Below the pieces are notes generated by a model. That model ran no database searches. It saw only the letters and a program-made list of their open reading frames with translations, and was not told the DNA's origin. A DNA stretch of 64,000 nt from Pseudorhizobium banfieldiae (GTDB lineage Bacteria > Pseudomonadota > Alphaproteobacteria > Rhizobiales > Rhizobiaceae): the NCBI RefSeq assembly GCF_000967425.1, contig NZ_FO082820.1, positions 372,001 through 436,000 of the forward strand. Reading direction: 5' to 3'. This document shows, piece after piece, positions 36,213 through 45,839 of this stretch. Every line of letters starts with the position of its first letter. The first letter of the stretch is position 1. The translations under genes were made by a program, and so were the position numbers.

Positions 36213-37098
36213 ATTCCGACCCTTGTCCGCCCGGGGCGGCCTCGCCGGTGGCCTTGGGCTTGAGGTAGGTATCGAAGATCGATTCCACGCTCTTCTGGTA
36301 GGCCTTCTGCACCTCCAGTCCGCTGTCGAACATGCTTGCCAGTGCGTCGGCATAGGGATTGGAGCCAGCCTTTGCTCCCGCGTCCTCGGGGGACTTGCCG
36401 GTCGAAGACGTGGCGGACCTGCCCGTCATCATGTCCTGGAACGCCAGCATGAAGGGGTTGTCCGCAAATGGATTGGCCGCCGCCGCTTGCGGCTTCGAAG
36501 CTGCCGGCTTGTCCAGGCCCCAGGCGCTCCGTACGCTCTGCATGAATGGGTTGTCGAAGATGTCGGTCGGGGCCGCCTGCGGGCTCTGCCTCGGCTGGAG
36601 GCCAACGGTCTCCAGCCACTGCTTCGTCATCTGGCCCATCGGCGTGGATGCGAAGAAATCGCTGCCCTGCTGCATCTGGCCGGTCGCCTGCTTGAACATG
36701 CCGCCCATCATCATGTCTGCCATGACCGGCATCATGTTGCGCAGCATGTCCTGCCCGAGCCCGGTCAGTTGTGCCGCCTGCGCGGAGACCGCACGCGCGA
36801 CTTCCGGAGAACCGAATAGCTTGTCCAGTACCGCATTGCCGTCGGCCATGCCCTGCGGCGTGAAAGCCTTATTCAGGTCTTCGAAGTACTTGGCGTAGCT
36901 CCCCGACATCATCGTGTTCATCAGGGCGCCGAAATCATACGGATTGGTGGCGGTGCGCCTGAAGCCGGAGGAGAAGGCAGGGGTCAGCGCCGCCATTGCC
37001 TGCGCCACCTGCTCCTGGGCCAGATTGAACTGGCGCGCCATAGCCTCCATGGCGGTTCCGTTCTGTGCCTTCAGCATCATGTCGAACAGTGGCAGCAT
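36211..37098 (-). CDS. DUF937 domain protein
   Basis: A 295-residue soluble protein. The first 120 residues hold the DUF937 pattern (MARQFNLAQEQVAQAMAALT, then ALMNTMMSG). The middle is methionine- and glycine-rich (MADMMMGGMFKQATGQM), and the C-terminal third is Pro/Ala-rich with repeated NPF-like and NPMQ-like motifs (DIFDNPFMQSV, NPFADNPFMLAF), ending in a short helix. Function unknown. It is not clearly in an operon. Confidence 0.8.
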   Translation of the reverse strand: MLPLFDMMLKAQNGTAMEAMARQFNLAQEQVAQAMAALTPAFSSGFRRTATNPYDFGALMNTMMSGSYAKYFEDLNKAFTPQGMADGNAVLDKLFGSPEVARAVSAQAAQLTGLGQDMLRNMMPVMADMMMGGMFKQATGQMQQGSDFFASTPMGQMTKQWLETVGLQPRQSPQAAPTDIFDNPFMQSVRSAWGLDKPAASKPQAAAANPFADNPFMLAFQDMMTGRSATSSTGKSPEDAGAKAGSNPYADALASMFDSGLEVQKAYQKSVESIFDTYLKPKATGEAAPGGQGSE

Positions 37099-37180
37099 GG
37101 AGCGTTCCTTTCCGGTTGGCGCGATAGCCTAATATATCCGGAAACTTAGCGGCGGAAACCGCTTTTTGGGAAGGGGGCGC

Positions 37181-38554
37181 TCAGTACTTGTATTCGTCGA
37201 AGACCGGTTCGACGCTCTGTGCCCAGCGGCCATGATAAAGCATCAACAGGTCGTCGGCGAGGGTCGCCTTCTTAGCCAGTACCTCGTCCAGCGTGTTCAG
37301 GAATACCGTCTCGTCCTGCCCTTCGTCGTTGAGCCGCTTGCGAGCCGCAAGGCCGCTGCGCGAGATGCCGACGATCTCGCGGGCAATCTCAAGCAATGGC
37401 CGTCCGCCCACCTCCGCCTTCAAACCTTTCGCAGGAACCGTGTCGCGAAGTTGTAGGACATCGTCGTAGCTCCAGGCCGCGGTTGCTTCCTCCGCCGCCG
37501 CCAGGGCGGCCTCGTCGTAGAGGAGACCCACCCAGAATGCCGGCAGAGCGCAGATGCGGCGCCACGGCCCTCCATCGGCGCCGCGCATTTCCAGGAAACG
37601 CTTCAGGCGTACATCGGGGAAGAGCGTCGAGAGGTGGTTGGTCCAGTCACCGAGAGTCGGCTCCCACTCGGCAATCTCCCCCTTGAGCGCGCCATCCATG
37701 AACTGACGGAAGGTCACATGGGTGCAATCGTGGTACCGGCCATCGCGGACGACGAAATACATCGGCACGTCCAGCGCCCATTCGACATAGTCATCGAAGC
37801 CGAAGTCGGCATTGAAGGCGAAAGGCAGGAGGCCTGCGCGCTGGTTGTCGGTGTCGCGCCAGATGTCGCCACGCCAGGAAAGCAGTCCGTTAGGCTTGCC
37901 TTCGGTAAAAGGCGAGGAGGCAAACAACGCTGTCGCGAGCGGCTGAAGCTTCATCGAAAGGCGCATCTTGCGCGCCATGTCCTTCTCGGAGGAGAAGTCG
38001 AGATTCACCTGGATCGTGCAGGTGCGGTACATCATGTCCAGGCCCTGCTTCCCGACCTTGGGCATGTAGCGCGTCATGATCTCGTAGCGCGATTTCGGCA
38101 TTCGAGGCGTTTCGGCCAGGCTCCATTTCGGGCTGCCGCCGATGCCGAGGAAGCGGATGCCCATGGGCTCGGCAACCTCGCGCAGGACGTCGAGATGCCG
38201 GTTGGATTCCTGGCAGGTCTCGTGGATGGTCTCGAGCGGGGCTCCGGAGAGCTCGAACTGGCCGCCGGGTTCTATGGAAATTGCCCCCATGCCGGAGCGC
38301 TCGGCAAGCCCGATGATGTTGTCGCCATCCATGATCGGATCCCAGTCGAGCCTCGCCTGCATGCCGTTCAGCAGGGCTGAGATGCTGGCTTCGCCCGCAT
38401 ACGGAACGGGGCTATGGTCGGCGGCGAAAAATGCGAACTTCTCGTGCTCCGTGCCGAGGCGGAACTGTTCGGCGGGACGGGCACCGCTTGCGAGATAGGC
38501 GGAAAGCTCGGACACCGAGTTCAGAGGTGTCTGGTCGGTGGTGTCACGGGCCAT
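37181..38554 (-). CDS. gshA: Glutamate-cysteine ligase (alphaproteobacterial/plant type)
   Basis: A 457-residue enzyme that makes gamma-glutamylcysteine, the first step of glutathione synthesis. Family features are RLGTEHEKFAF, GAISIEPGGQFELSG, SRYEIMTRYMPKVG and the MYRTCTIQVNLDFSSE stretch typical of the class shared by alphaproteobacteria and plants. Cysteines that form the plant regulatory disulfide cannot be judged without alignment. It lies 113 bp after rsmE in the same direction, as in other rhizobia. Confidence 0.95.
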   Translation of the reverse strand: MARDTTDQTPLNSVSELSAYLASGARPAEQFRLGTEHEKFAFFAADHSPVPYAGEASISALLNGMQARLDWDPIMDGDNIIGLAERSGMGAISIEPGGQFELSGAPLETIHETCQESNRHLDVLREVAEPMGIRFLGIGGSPKWSLAETPRMPKSRYEIMTRYMPKVGKQGLDMMYRTCTIQVNLDFSSEKDMARKMRLSMKLQPLATALFASSPFTEGKPNGLLSWRGDIWRDTDNQRAGLLPFAFNADFGFDDYVEWALDVPMYFVVRDGRYHDCTHVTFRQFMDGALKGEIAEWEPTLGDWTNHLSTLFPDVRLKRFLEMRGADGGPWRRICALPAFWVGLLYDEAALAAAEEATAAWSYDDVLQLRDTVPAKGLKAEVGGRPLLEIAREIVGISRSGLAARKRLNDEGQDETVFLNTLDEVLAKKATLADDLLMLYHGRWAQSVEPVFDEYKY

Positions 38555-38667
38555 CGAAACTACCTTGTAAGGCCGACAGGACTGTCGCGTCCGGCTGATT
38601 GAACCGGATTGATGTGCGGCGCAAGTGAATTTGTTTCAAGATGCTTTCAGAAATTCACGATGGGTCA

Positions 38668-39405
38668 TCATCGCCAATCGCCGATGCTGGCTTGTATCAC
38701 CGCGAGCGCCGCGACGGCCGCGGTATCTGCCCGCAGGATGCGGGGACCGAGAGGGATGGGGGTGACGAAATCGAGGCTGCGCAACAGCTCGCGCTCCTCT
38801 TCCGAGAATCCGCCTTCCGGGCCCACGAGAAGGGCAAGGCGCTCGCCCTCAAGCGCTGCCAGGGCGGCGAGGGGATTCTGGCTTTCCTCTCCTTCGTCGC
38901 AGAAGATGATCCTTCGGTCCGCCGGCCATTCGCCAAGCAGGTCGCGCAGCCGTTTCGGGGGCATGACCTGCGGAATCGACAATATGCCGCACTGCTCCGC
39001 CGCCTCGATCGCATTTGCCTGCAGGCGATCGAGATTGGTGATCTTGCCCTGGACATGCTGGGTCATCACCGGTTGCAGGATCCCGGCGCCCATCTCGACG
39101 GCTTTCTGGACCATATAGTCGAGTCGACCGACCTTCAGCGGCGCGAAGAGGTATTGAAAATCCGGTATCTCGGGCTGCGGTCGTGTCTGCTCCACGCATT
39201 CGATCAACAGTTTCTTGCGGGATGGAAAAGCGAGGCGCGCCCTCCATTCTCCGTCGCGGCCGTTGAAGACGAGGATCTCGGCGCCCTCCGCCAGGCGAAG
39301 GACATTGCCGAGGTAGTTGAACTGCTCGGGCTTCGCCTCGATCCGAACGCCGGCTGCGAGATCATTCTCCAGGAAAAGCCGTTGCATTCGGAAGTTGGCG
39401 CGCAT
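38668..39405 (-). CDS. rsmE: 16S rRNA m3U1498 methyltransferase RsmE
   Basis: A 245-residue SPOUT methyltransferase. An N-terminal PUA-like segment ([24 protein letters not shown]; here [16 protein letters not shown]) leads to the SPOUT knot with [13 protein letters not shown] and [17 protein letters not shown], both diagnostic for RsmE. It methylates N3 of U1498 in the 30S decoding region. It follows pit by 13 bp and precedes gshA. Confidence 0.95.
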   Translation of the reverse strand: MRANFRMQRLFLENDLAAGVRIEAKPEQFNYLGNVLRLAEGAEILVFNGRDGEWRARLAFPSRKKLLIECVEQTRPQPEIPDFQYLFAPLKVGRLDYMVQKAVEMGAGILQPVMTQHVQGKITNLDRLQANAIEAAEQCGILSIPQVMPPKRLRDLLGEWPADRRIIFCDEGEESQNPLAALAALEGERLALLVGPEGGFSEEERELLRSLDFVTPIPLGPRILRADTAAVAALAVIQASIGDWR

Positions 39406-39418
39406 GTCCGTTCACCCC

Positions 39419-40924
39419 TCAGAGGAAGAGCAGAGACATAACCAGATAGAGGAGCGCTGCAAGAGCGCCGGCGGCGGGGACGGTGATGATCCAGGCCGCG
39501 ACAATGGTCATGAAGTGCGAGCGGCGGACGAGGTAGCGCCGGCGCAATTCTTCGGCGTTCCGCTCCGGCCGTTCCTCGATCTCCCACTTGTCCGCCTTCA
39601 TCTTCATGTACTCGACCCGGCGTTTCGAGTTGCGGGTATACCACTCGCGGAAGAAGCCGACGCCGAAAACTGCCCCGACGGCGATATGGGTGGAGCTTAC
39701 CGGCAGGCCGAGCCAGGAGGCGATGATGACCGTCAGCGCAGCCGACAGCGACACGCAGAACGCCCGCATCGGGTTGAGCTTGGTGATCTGCTCGCCCACG
39801 AGCCTGATGAGGCGCGGACCGAACAGCAGAAGCCCGACGGAGATGCCGATGGCTCCAATCACCATGACCCACAAGGGAATGGTTACGGCACCGGAAACGC
39901 CGCCTCCCTGCGCAACCGAGACGATGGCCGAGAGCGGGCCAATGGCATTGGCGACATCGTTGGCGCCGTGGGCGAAAGACAGGAGCGCCGCAGAGAAGAT
40001 CAGCGGCATCTGGAAGAGCTTGCGCAGCGACTGGTTGCGGTTCTCCAGCCCCTGCGACTGGCGGCGGATCAATGGCACGCTCACGGCCCAAGCGAGCGCA
40101 CCTGCCACCAGACCGATAAGCACCGCGTTCAGCAACGAGACATGGACGAGCTGGCGAAGCCCTTTAAGGGCCAGGTAGGAGGAAAACGCCCCGACCATGA
40201 CGGCGATGAGCACCGGTACCCAGCGACGGGCCGCGGTGATCTTGTCATGGCGATAGATGATGAGTTCCTTGATGAAGGCGAGGAAGGCGGCCGCGACCAC
40301 CCCGCCCATCAGCGGCGATATCACCCAGCTGGCGGCGATGCCGCCCATTTGGCCCCAATCCACCGATCCGAAGCCCGCCGCAGCAATGCCCGCGCCGACC
40401 ACGCCTCCCACCACGGCATGAGTCGTCGAAACAGGAGCGCCGATCCAGGTTGCGAGATTGACCCAGAGGGCGGATGACAGCAGAGCCGCCATCATCGCCC
40501 AGATGAACATGTTCGTGTTCGCAAACAGAGCTGGATTGACGATGCCTTTGGAAATCGTTTCGACCACGTCGCCGCCAGCAATCATGGCGCCCGCTGTTTC
40601 GAACACTGCCGCGATGAAGAGGGCAAGGCCCATGGACATCGCCTTGGAGCCGACCGCGGGCCCGACATTGTTCGTTACGTCATTGGCGCCGATATTCATC
40701 GCCATGTAAGCGCCGACCGCCGCCGCAGCGATGACGATGATCGCGCCCGGTCGGTCGATCACGGCGACAGCTGCGAACAGCATGGCAGCGACGAGGAAGA
40801 TCAGCGCGGTTCCGGGGCCTGCAAGGCGTCGGGAGACGGAATGCGTCGCCGCTTCGACCGAACTGATCTTGTCGAGGTCTTTGTCCAGGGTCTGTTTGAC
40901 GAGGCGCGGGGTCTGCTGTGCCAT
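39419..40924 (-). CDS. pit: Low-affinity inorganic phosphate transporter Pit
   Basis: A 501-residue membrane protein from the ATG at 40924 (AAGGA 7 nt upstream). It has the two PHO4 repeats with the signatures NIGANDVTNNVGPAVGSKA and FAHGANDVANAIGPL, and about 11-12 membrane helices. A long soluble loop lies near 430-480 (YTRNSKRRVEYMKMKADKW). It imports phosphate with a proton or metal ion. A PHO box lies 125 bp upstream; in Sinorhizobium the pit system is repressed by PhoB under phosphate limitation, and the same is plausible here. Confidence 0.92.
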   Translation of the reverse strand: MAQQTPRLVKQTLDKDLDKISSVEAATHSVSRRLAGPGTALIFLVAAMLFAAVAVIDRPGAIIVIAAAAVGAYMAMNIGANDVTNNVGPAVGSKAMSMGLALFIAAVFETAGAMIAGGDVVETISKGIVNPALFANTNMFIWAMMAALLSSALWVNLATWIGAPVSTTHAVVGGVVGAGIAAAGFGSVDWGQMGGIAASWVISPLMGGVVAAAFLAFIKELIIYRHDKITAARRWVPVLIAVMVGAFSSYLALKGLRQLVHVSLLNAVLIGLVAGALAWAVSVPLIRRQSQGLENRNQSLRKLFQMPLIFSAALLSFAHGANDVANAIGPLSAIVSVAQGGGVSGAVTIPLWVMVIGAIGISVGLLLFGPRLIRLVGEQITKLNPMRAFCVSLSAALTVIIASWLGLPVSSTHIAVGAVFGVGFFREWYTRNSKRRVEYMKMKADKWEIEERPERNAEELRRRYLVRRSHFMTIVAAWIITVPAAGALAALLYLVMSLLFL

Positions 40925-41048
40925 ATCGGTTCCTTTGGCCAGGGAGCCGGCGCGACATCGGCGCCGTTGGTCATTGGTCATCGACCCTCGGGTCTTGCTG
41001 CCAGCGACTATTGCCGTTCGCCTAGCGGGATTGCACCCCTAACGCAAT

Positions 41049-41066
41049 ATGACACTTTTGTGACAG
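41049..41066 (-). promoter_or_regulatory. Candidate PHO box upstream of pit
   Basis: On the minus strand CTGTCAC-AAAA-GTGTCAT gives two 7-bp direct repeats 4 nt apart, close to the PhoB consensus CTGTCAT-N4-CTGTCAT. It sits in the 150-bp gap upstream of pit, just after the Nudix gene stop. Confidence 0.7.
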
Positions 41067-41074
41067 CGGCCGTA

Positions 41075-41575
41075 TCAGCCGCTCGCCGCCGATTTCAGGG
41101 GCGACTGTTGCAGCCTTTCGCCGAAACTCAGCAGGAGCTCCTTGAGTTCCGGCTCATTTACGCGCGCTGCAGCCTCTGCCGGCGATACCCATTCCAGGCG
41201 CCGACTGCCTTTCTCGGGGAAGTTTCTCGACATGTCTTCCACTTCGAGTACGTGCACCTGGACCCGCACGGGGATCTTGAGCCCGGTCTGCAACGCCTTG
41301 CGATAGTGGTAGAAGCCGAGCGGTTCCTTTTCGATCTTGCCCTTGGCGCCGGCTTCCTCGAACGCCTCCCGTTCGGCGACGGCATGTGCCTTCTTGCCCG
41401 TCATAGGCCATCCCTTCGGAATGACCCACCGGCCGGTGTCGCGGCTGGTGAGGAGAAGGATTTCGCAGGTCCCCTGCTTCTTCTTCGCCCGATAACACAG
41501 CGCGGCATACTGCTGCTTCGGCGGTCGCCGCAGCATGAGGCCGACGTCTGTCTTCAGGCGGTTCAGAAGTTGCAA
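41075..41575 (-). CDS. Nudix hydrolase
   Basis: About 166 residues from a TTG at 41575 that has GGGAGGA at good spacing; the frame extends to an ATG at 41620 without a ribosome site. The Nudix box is intact (GKKAHAVAEREAFEEAGAKG near the centre). The RWVIPKGWPM segment is typical of diphosphoinositol- or diadenosine-type Nudix enzymes in alphaproteobacteria, but the substrate is not determined by this. Same direction as pit, separated by the PHO box region. Confidence 0.88.
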   Translation of the reverse strand: MQLLNRLKTDVGLMLRRPPKQQYAALCYRAKKKQGTCEILLLTSRDTGRWVIPKGWPMTGKKAHAVAEREAFEEAGAKGKIEKEPLGFYHYRKALQTGLKIPVRVQVHVLEVEDMSRNFPEKGSRRLEWVSPAEAAARVNEPELKELLLSFGERLQQSPLKSAASG

Positions 41576-41850
41576 AGAGGGTTCCTCCCTTGATCGGCGG
41601 TTTCCGCCAGTGACGGCCACTCAGATCCCATGATGGCGAGGCAGAAGTGAGTCGTTCTATTTTGATCTTGAAATATAGTTCTTATCCGAGGCTTGTGCAG
41701 GGATGGACCTCTCGTTTGCCCAGATAATCGCCGATGACAGGCTTCTGGAGAAAGCGTCCTAAAATGCTCATCCGTCAATGCTCATGCTGACGCATCTTGG
41801 TATATCGCCATGCTAGCTGCTATGACGGTTCAAACGCGGGAGGAAGTGCC

Positions 41851-43290
41851 GTGTCTGATGCCATAAAGTTTCTTGAGCCACGTCAGGCCGTCGTGTCGCG
41901 GCGGGCGACCATCATTGCGGATCTCGCGGATATCCTGCCACCGGAATGCCTGGTGCACGAACCGCGTGAGCTTGTGCCGTTCGAGACTGACGCATTTGTC
42001 TCCTATCGACGATTGCCGCTCGCTGTTGTCCTGCCGAAGACGACGGAACAGGTGGCGGCGGTGATGAAATATTGCCACCGCTACGGTATTCCGGTCGTTC
42101 CGCGGGGCGCGGGCACCTCCCTCTCTGGAGGGGCGATCCCGCAGGAAGATGCAGTCGTCCTCGGACTTTCGAAAATGTCGAGGATACTCGAGGTCGATCC
42201 AGGCAATCGTACCGCAACCGTCCAGGCTGGCGTGACCAATCTGAGCATCTCCGATGCCGTCAGTCCCCAAGGCTTCTTCTATGCGCCCGATCCGAGTTCG
42301 CAGCTTGCCTGCACGATCGGCGGCAATATCGGCATGAATTCCGGCGGCGCCCACTGTTTGAAGTATGGCGTGACGACCAACAACCTGCTCGGCGTGAAGA
42401 TGGTGCTGGTCGATGGAACAGTGATCGAACTCGGCGGCAAACACCTCGACGCCGCCGGCTACGATCTGCTCGGTATCGTCTGCGGCTCCGAGGGCCAGCT
42501 CGGTATCGTCACGGAGGCCACTGTCAGGCTGATCGCCAAGCCGGAGGGCGCCCGGCCGGTTCTGTTCGGCTTTGACACCTCGGAGCAGGCGGGTGCCTGT
42601 GTCGCCGATATCATCGGTTCCGGCATCATTCCGGTGGCGATTGAGTTCATGGACAAGCCGGCGATCGAAATTTGCGAGGCCTTTGCGCAGGCCGGCTATC
42701 CCCTGGATGTCGGAGCCCTGCTGATCGTCGAGGTAGAGGGGTCGGAGGCCGAGATGGAGGCGATGCTGAAGAGCATCGTGGAAATCGCCGGCCGCCATCA
42801 CGTGAAGACTGTGCGAGAGAGTCAGAGCGCAACGGAGGCGGCACTGATCTGGAAGGGCCGCAAGTCCGCCTTTGGCGCGACCGGTCGGATCGCCGACTAT
42901 ATCTGCATGGACGGCACGGTGCCCCTCGGCAAGCTCTCCTACGTGCTGGAGAAGACGTCGGGGATCGTCGCTCGCTTCGGCCTGAGGGTCGCCAATGTTT
43001 TCCACGCGGGTGACGGCAACATGCATCCGCTGATCCTGTTCAACGCCAATGATCCGGAAGACGCCGCTCGCGCCGAGGAGGCGGGGAACGAAATCCTCAA
43101 GCTCTGCGTCGATGCCGGCGGTTGCCTGACCGGCGAACATGGCGTCGGCATCGAAAAGCGCGACCTGATGCGCCACCAATATTCCGATGCCGATCTTAAC
43201 CAGCAGATGGCAGTCCGCGCCGCCTTCGATGCGGGTTGGCTCCTCAATCCGTCCAAAGTCTTCCCGCTGGAGGGGCGTCCGGCCGCATGA
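41851..43290 (+). CDS. glcD: Glycolate oxidase FAD subunit GlcD
   Basis: A 479-residue FAD-linked oxidase from a GTG at 41851 with GGGAGGAAG upstream. The PCMH FAD-binding motif is RGAGTSLSGGA, followed by GGNIGMNSGGAHCLKYG, and the C-terminal domain carries HAGDGNMHPLILF and CLTGEHGVGIEKR. It oxidises glycolate to glyoxylate at the membrane together with GlcE and GlcF. First gene of glcDEF; its stop overlaps glcE by ATGA. Confidence 0.95.
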   Translation: MSDAIKFLEPRQAVVSRRATIIADLADILPPECLVHEPRELVPFETDAFVSYRRLPLAVVLPKTTEQVAAVMKYCHRYGIPVVPRGAGTSLSGGAIPQEDAVVLGLSKMSRILEVDPGNRTATVQAGVTNLSISDAVSPQGFFYAPDPSSQLACTIGGNIGMNSGGAHCLKYGVTTNNLLGVKMVLVDGTVIELGGKHLDAAGYDLLGIVCGSEGQLGIVTEATVRLIAKPEGARPVLFGFDTSEQAGACVADIIGSGIIPVAIEFMDKPAIEICEAFAQAGYPLDVGALLIVEVEGSEAEMEAMLKSIVEIAGRHHVKTVRESQSATEAALIWKGRKSAFGATGRIADYICMDGTVPLGKLSYVLEKTSGIVARFGLRVANVFHAGDGNMHPLILFNANDPEDAARAEEAGNEILKLCVDAGGCLTGEHGVGIEKRDLMRHQYSDADLNQQMAVRAAFDAGWLLNPSKVFPLEGRPAA

Positions 43291-44489
43291 CCTTCGTACC
43301 CCATAATGAAGCCGATGCCGCCTATGTCGTTCGCAATGCCGCAGCACGGGGCACGCGCCTGACGATCTGCGGCGGAGGTACCCGCAGCGGCTTCGGCAAT
43401 CCCGTCGAGGCTGACGAGCAACTGTGCTCGAGGGGCTTGTCCGGCATCGTCGATTACGAACCCGCAGAAATGGTGATGACGGCGCGGGCCGGCACGCCGC
43501 TCGCGGAGGTAGAAGCCGCCCTCGCGGCGAACGGCCAGATGATGGCGTTCGAGCCGATGGACCACCGGCCGATCATGGGCACATCCGGCGAGCCGACCAT
43601 CGGTGGCATGTTCGCCGCCAATGCCTCCGGCCCCCGCCGCTTCGTCGCTGGCGCTGCCCGTGACAGCCTGCTCGGCATCCGCTTCGTCAATGGCAGCGGC
43701 GAAGTCATCCGCGCGGGCGGGCGGGTGATGAAGAACGTCACCGGTCTTGACCTCGTGAAGCTGCTGGCGGGGTCGCAAGGCACGCTGGGCTTCATCACGG
43801 AGGTCACCTTCCGGGTCCTTCCCGTGCCCCAGGCGGTGGCGACCATCGTGATCTCGGGGCTGGACGATGCAGCCGCGGCACAAGCCATGGCGGTTGCCAT
43901 GGCCATGCCCGTCGAGGCCTCGGGAGCCGCTCATCTGCCCCAGAGCGTGAAGGGCCGCTTCCTGAACGGAGCGCTGCCGGAAGGCGAGGCGACGGTGCTG
44001 CGGCTCGAGGGGCTTCCGGCATCGGTCTCTGTGCGCCTCGACAAGCTTGCAGCAGAAATGTCCCGCTTCGGCCCTGTGTCGCAACTTAGTGGAGAGGAAA
44101 GCAACAGCCTCTGGCGCGAGATCAGAGATGTCGCCCCCTACGCCAATGCCTTGTACAAGCCCCTTTGGCGTGTTTGCGTCGCGCCCTCGACCGGTCATCA
44201 GCTTGTGGCCGCGCTGCGCCTTGAGGCGGGGATAGACGCCTTCTACGACTGGCAGGGCGGGTTGGTCTGGATGCAGATGGAGGCTGATCCGGAAGCCGAA
44301 CGTCTGCGGCGCTACATCAAGGCGCTCGGAGGCGGGCATGCGACGCTGATGCGGGCGCCGGATCGGGTGAGGGCGGCCACGCCAGCCTTTCAGCCCGAGT
44401 CGGAGGCGGTCGCCGCGCTGTCGCTGCGCATCAAGGAAAAGCTCGATCCCGCCGGCATATTCAGCCCCGGCAAGATGGCAGGAGCCTGA
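43287..44489 (+). CDS. glcE: Glycolate oxidase subunit GlcE
   Basis: A 400-residue protein from the ATG at 43287 that overlaps the glcD stop. It is a shorter FAD-domain relative of GlcD, with GGGTRSGFGNPV, TIGGMFAANASGPRRF and KNVTGLDLVKLLAGSQGTLG. Its C-terminal half is shorter than in GlcD, as is normal. Required with GlcD and GlcF for glycolate oxidation. Followed after 3 bp by glcF. Confidence 0.94.
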   Translation: MTFVPHNEADAAYVVRNAAARGTRLTICGGGTRSGFGNPVEADEQLCSRGLSGIVDYEPAEMVMTARAGTPLAEVEAALAANGQMMAFEPMDHRPIMGTSGEPTIGGMFAANASGPRRFVAGAARDSLLGIRFVNGSGEVIRAGGRVMKNVTGLDLVKLLAGSQGTLGFITEVTFRVLPVPQAVATIVISGLDDAAAAQAMAVAMAMPVEASGAAHLPQSVKGRFLNGALPEGEATVLRLEGLPASVSVRLDKLAAEMSRFGPVSQLSGEESNSLWREIRDVAPYANALYKPLWRVCVAPSTGHQLVAALRLEAGIDAFYDWQGGLVWMQMEADPEAERLRRYIKALGGGHATLMRAPDRVRAATPAFQPESEAVAALSLRIKEKLDPAGIFSPGKMAGA

Positions 44490-44492
44490 GAC

Positions 44493-45791
44493 TTGCAGAC
44501 AAACTTCACGGCCGAACAACTCGCAGATCCCTATGTGGCGGAATCGGAGAAGATCCTGCGGCGCTGCGTGCATTGCGGCTTCTGTACTGCCACCTGCCCG
44601 ACCTATGTGACGCTCGGCAATGAACTCGACAGTCCGCGCGGGCGGATCTACCTCATCAAGGACATGCTGGAGAACGACCGGCCGGCGGATGCCGAGGTCG
44701 TCACACACATCGATCGCTGCCTGTCCTGTCTTGCCTGCATGACGACCTGCCCGTCCGGTGTCGACTACATGCATCTGGTCGACCACGCCCGGATCCATAT
44801 CGAGAAGACCTACCGGCGTCCCCTGATGGACAGGATGATCCGGCAGATGCTGGCCATGATCCTGCCCTATCCATCACGCTTCCGGCCGGCGCTGGCGCTT
44901 GCGAGACTCGGCCGTCCGTTTGCGCCGCTGCTCAAGGGGGTGAAACCGTTGAGGCCGGTCGCGGCCATGCTGGAGCTTGCGCCGCAGGGAAGGCTGAGGC
45001 ATTCGGACTCTGCCCGCCCCGGGGTTCGAGCGCCGGAGGCCGCGCGCCGCGGGCGGGTGGCGATCCTGACCGGCTGTGCCCAACCGGTTCTTGACGGCGG
45101 TATCAACGAGGCAGCCATTCGCCTCCTGACCCGGCTCGGGGTCGAGGTGGTCGTGCCGGAAGGTGAGGGCTGTTGTAGCGCGCTCGTCCACCACATGGGG
45201 AAGGAAGAGCCGGCTCTCGACTTTGCCCGCCGCAATGTTGATGTCTGGACCCGCGAGATTGAACGCGGCGGACTGGATGCGATCATCATCACCGCCTCCG
45301 GATGCGGTACGACGATCAAGGACTATGGCCACATGCTTCGGCGTGACCCCGCTTATTCAGAGAAAGCGGCGCGAGTATCGGCGCTGGCAAAGGATGTCAC
45401 CGAGTATGTTGCGACGCTCGAGCTTCCTGCGCAGGATGCAAGGGGGATGACGGTCGCCTATCATTCCGCCTGTTCCATGCAGCACGGCCAGAAGATCACG
45501 CAGCTTCCCAAGGCCCTGCTAGCGAAAGCCGGTTTCAAGGTCCGCGATCCGGCGGAGGGCCACCTCTGCTGCGGTTCCGCCGGCACCTATAACATCATGC
45601 AGCCGGAGATCTCCGCCCAGCTCAAGGCCCGTAAGGTCCGCAACATCGAAGCGACGCAACCGGATGTTATCGCAACCGGCAATATCGGCTGCATGACGCA
45701 GATCGGCAGCGGCACGGCCTTGCCAATCCTGCACACCGTGGAACTTCTCGATTGGGCCTATGGCGGTCCGAAGCCTGCGAAGCTCCCATGA
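44493..45791 (+). CDS. glcF: Glycolate oxidase iron-sulfur subunit GlcF
   Basis: A 432-residue protein that starts at a TTG (44493) with AGGAG 8-12 nt upstream. Two ferredoxin-type [4Fe-4S] motifs (CVHCGFCTATCPT and CLSCLACMTTCPS) are followed by two CCG-type domains (EGEGCCSALVHH, HLCCGSAGTYN). It passes electrons from GlcDE to the quinone pool. Last gene of the operon; the expected glcG and a glc regulator are not adjacent. Confidence 0.94.
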   Translation: MQTNFTAEQLADPYVAESEKILRRCVHCGFCTATCPTYVTLGNELDSPRGRIYLIKDMLENDRPADAEVVTHIDRCLSCLACMTTCPSGVDYMHLVDHARIHIEKTYRRPLMDRMIRQMLAMILPYPSRFRPALALARLGRPFAPLLKGVKPLRPVAAMLELAPQGRLRHSDSARPGVRAPEAARRGRVAILTGCAQPVLDGGINEAAIRLLTRLGVEVVVPEGEGCCSALVHHMGKEEPALDFARRNVDVWTREIERGGLDAIIITASGCGTTIKDYGHMLRRDPAYSEKAARVSALAKDVTEYVATLELPAQDARGMTVAYHSACSMQHGQKITQLPKALLAKAGFKVRDPAEGHLCCGSAGTYNIMQPEISAQLKARKVRNIEATQPDVIATGNIGCMTQIGSGTALPILHTVELLDWAYGGPKPAKLP

Positions 45792-45818
45792 AAAAAGCCG
45801 GCGCTAAGGCCGGCCTTT
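45791..45818 (-). terminator. Terminator between glcF and the outer-membrane gene
   Basis: GCCGGC-N6-GCCGGC lies between the convergent genes. On the minus strand it ends in six T, so it mainly serves the outer-membrane protein gene; the plus strand has CTTT. Confidence 0.85.
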
Positions 45819-45839
45819 CCATTCATCTTTGTCGCGATA

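Noticed and set aside
39317..40477. 386-codon plus-strand frame opposite pit
   Set aside because: Antisense shadow of pit; rich in D, E, H and R without any domain.
41830..43347. 505-codon minus-strand frame opposite glcD
   Set aside because: Antisense shadow; glcD on the plus strand has a ribosome site, family motifs and operon coupling.
42939..44798. 619-codon minus-strand frame opposite glcE/glcF
   Set aside because: Shadow across two real coupled genes.
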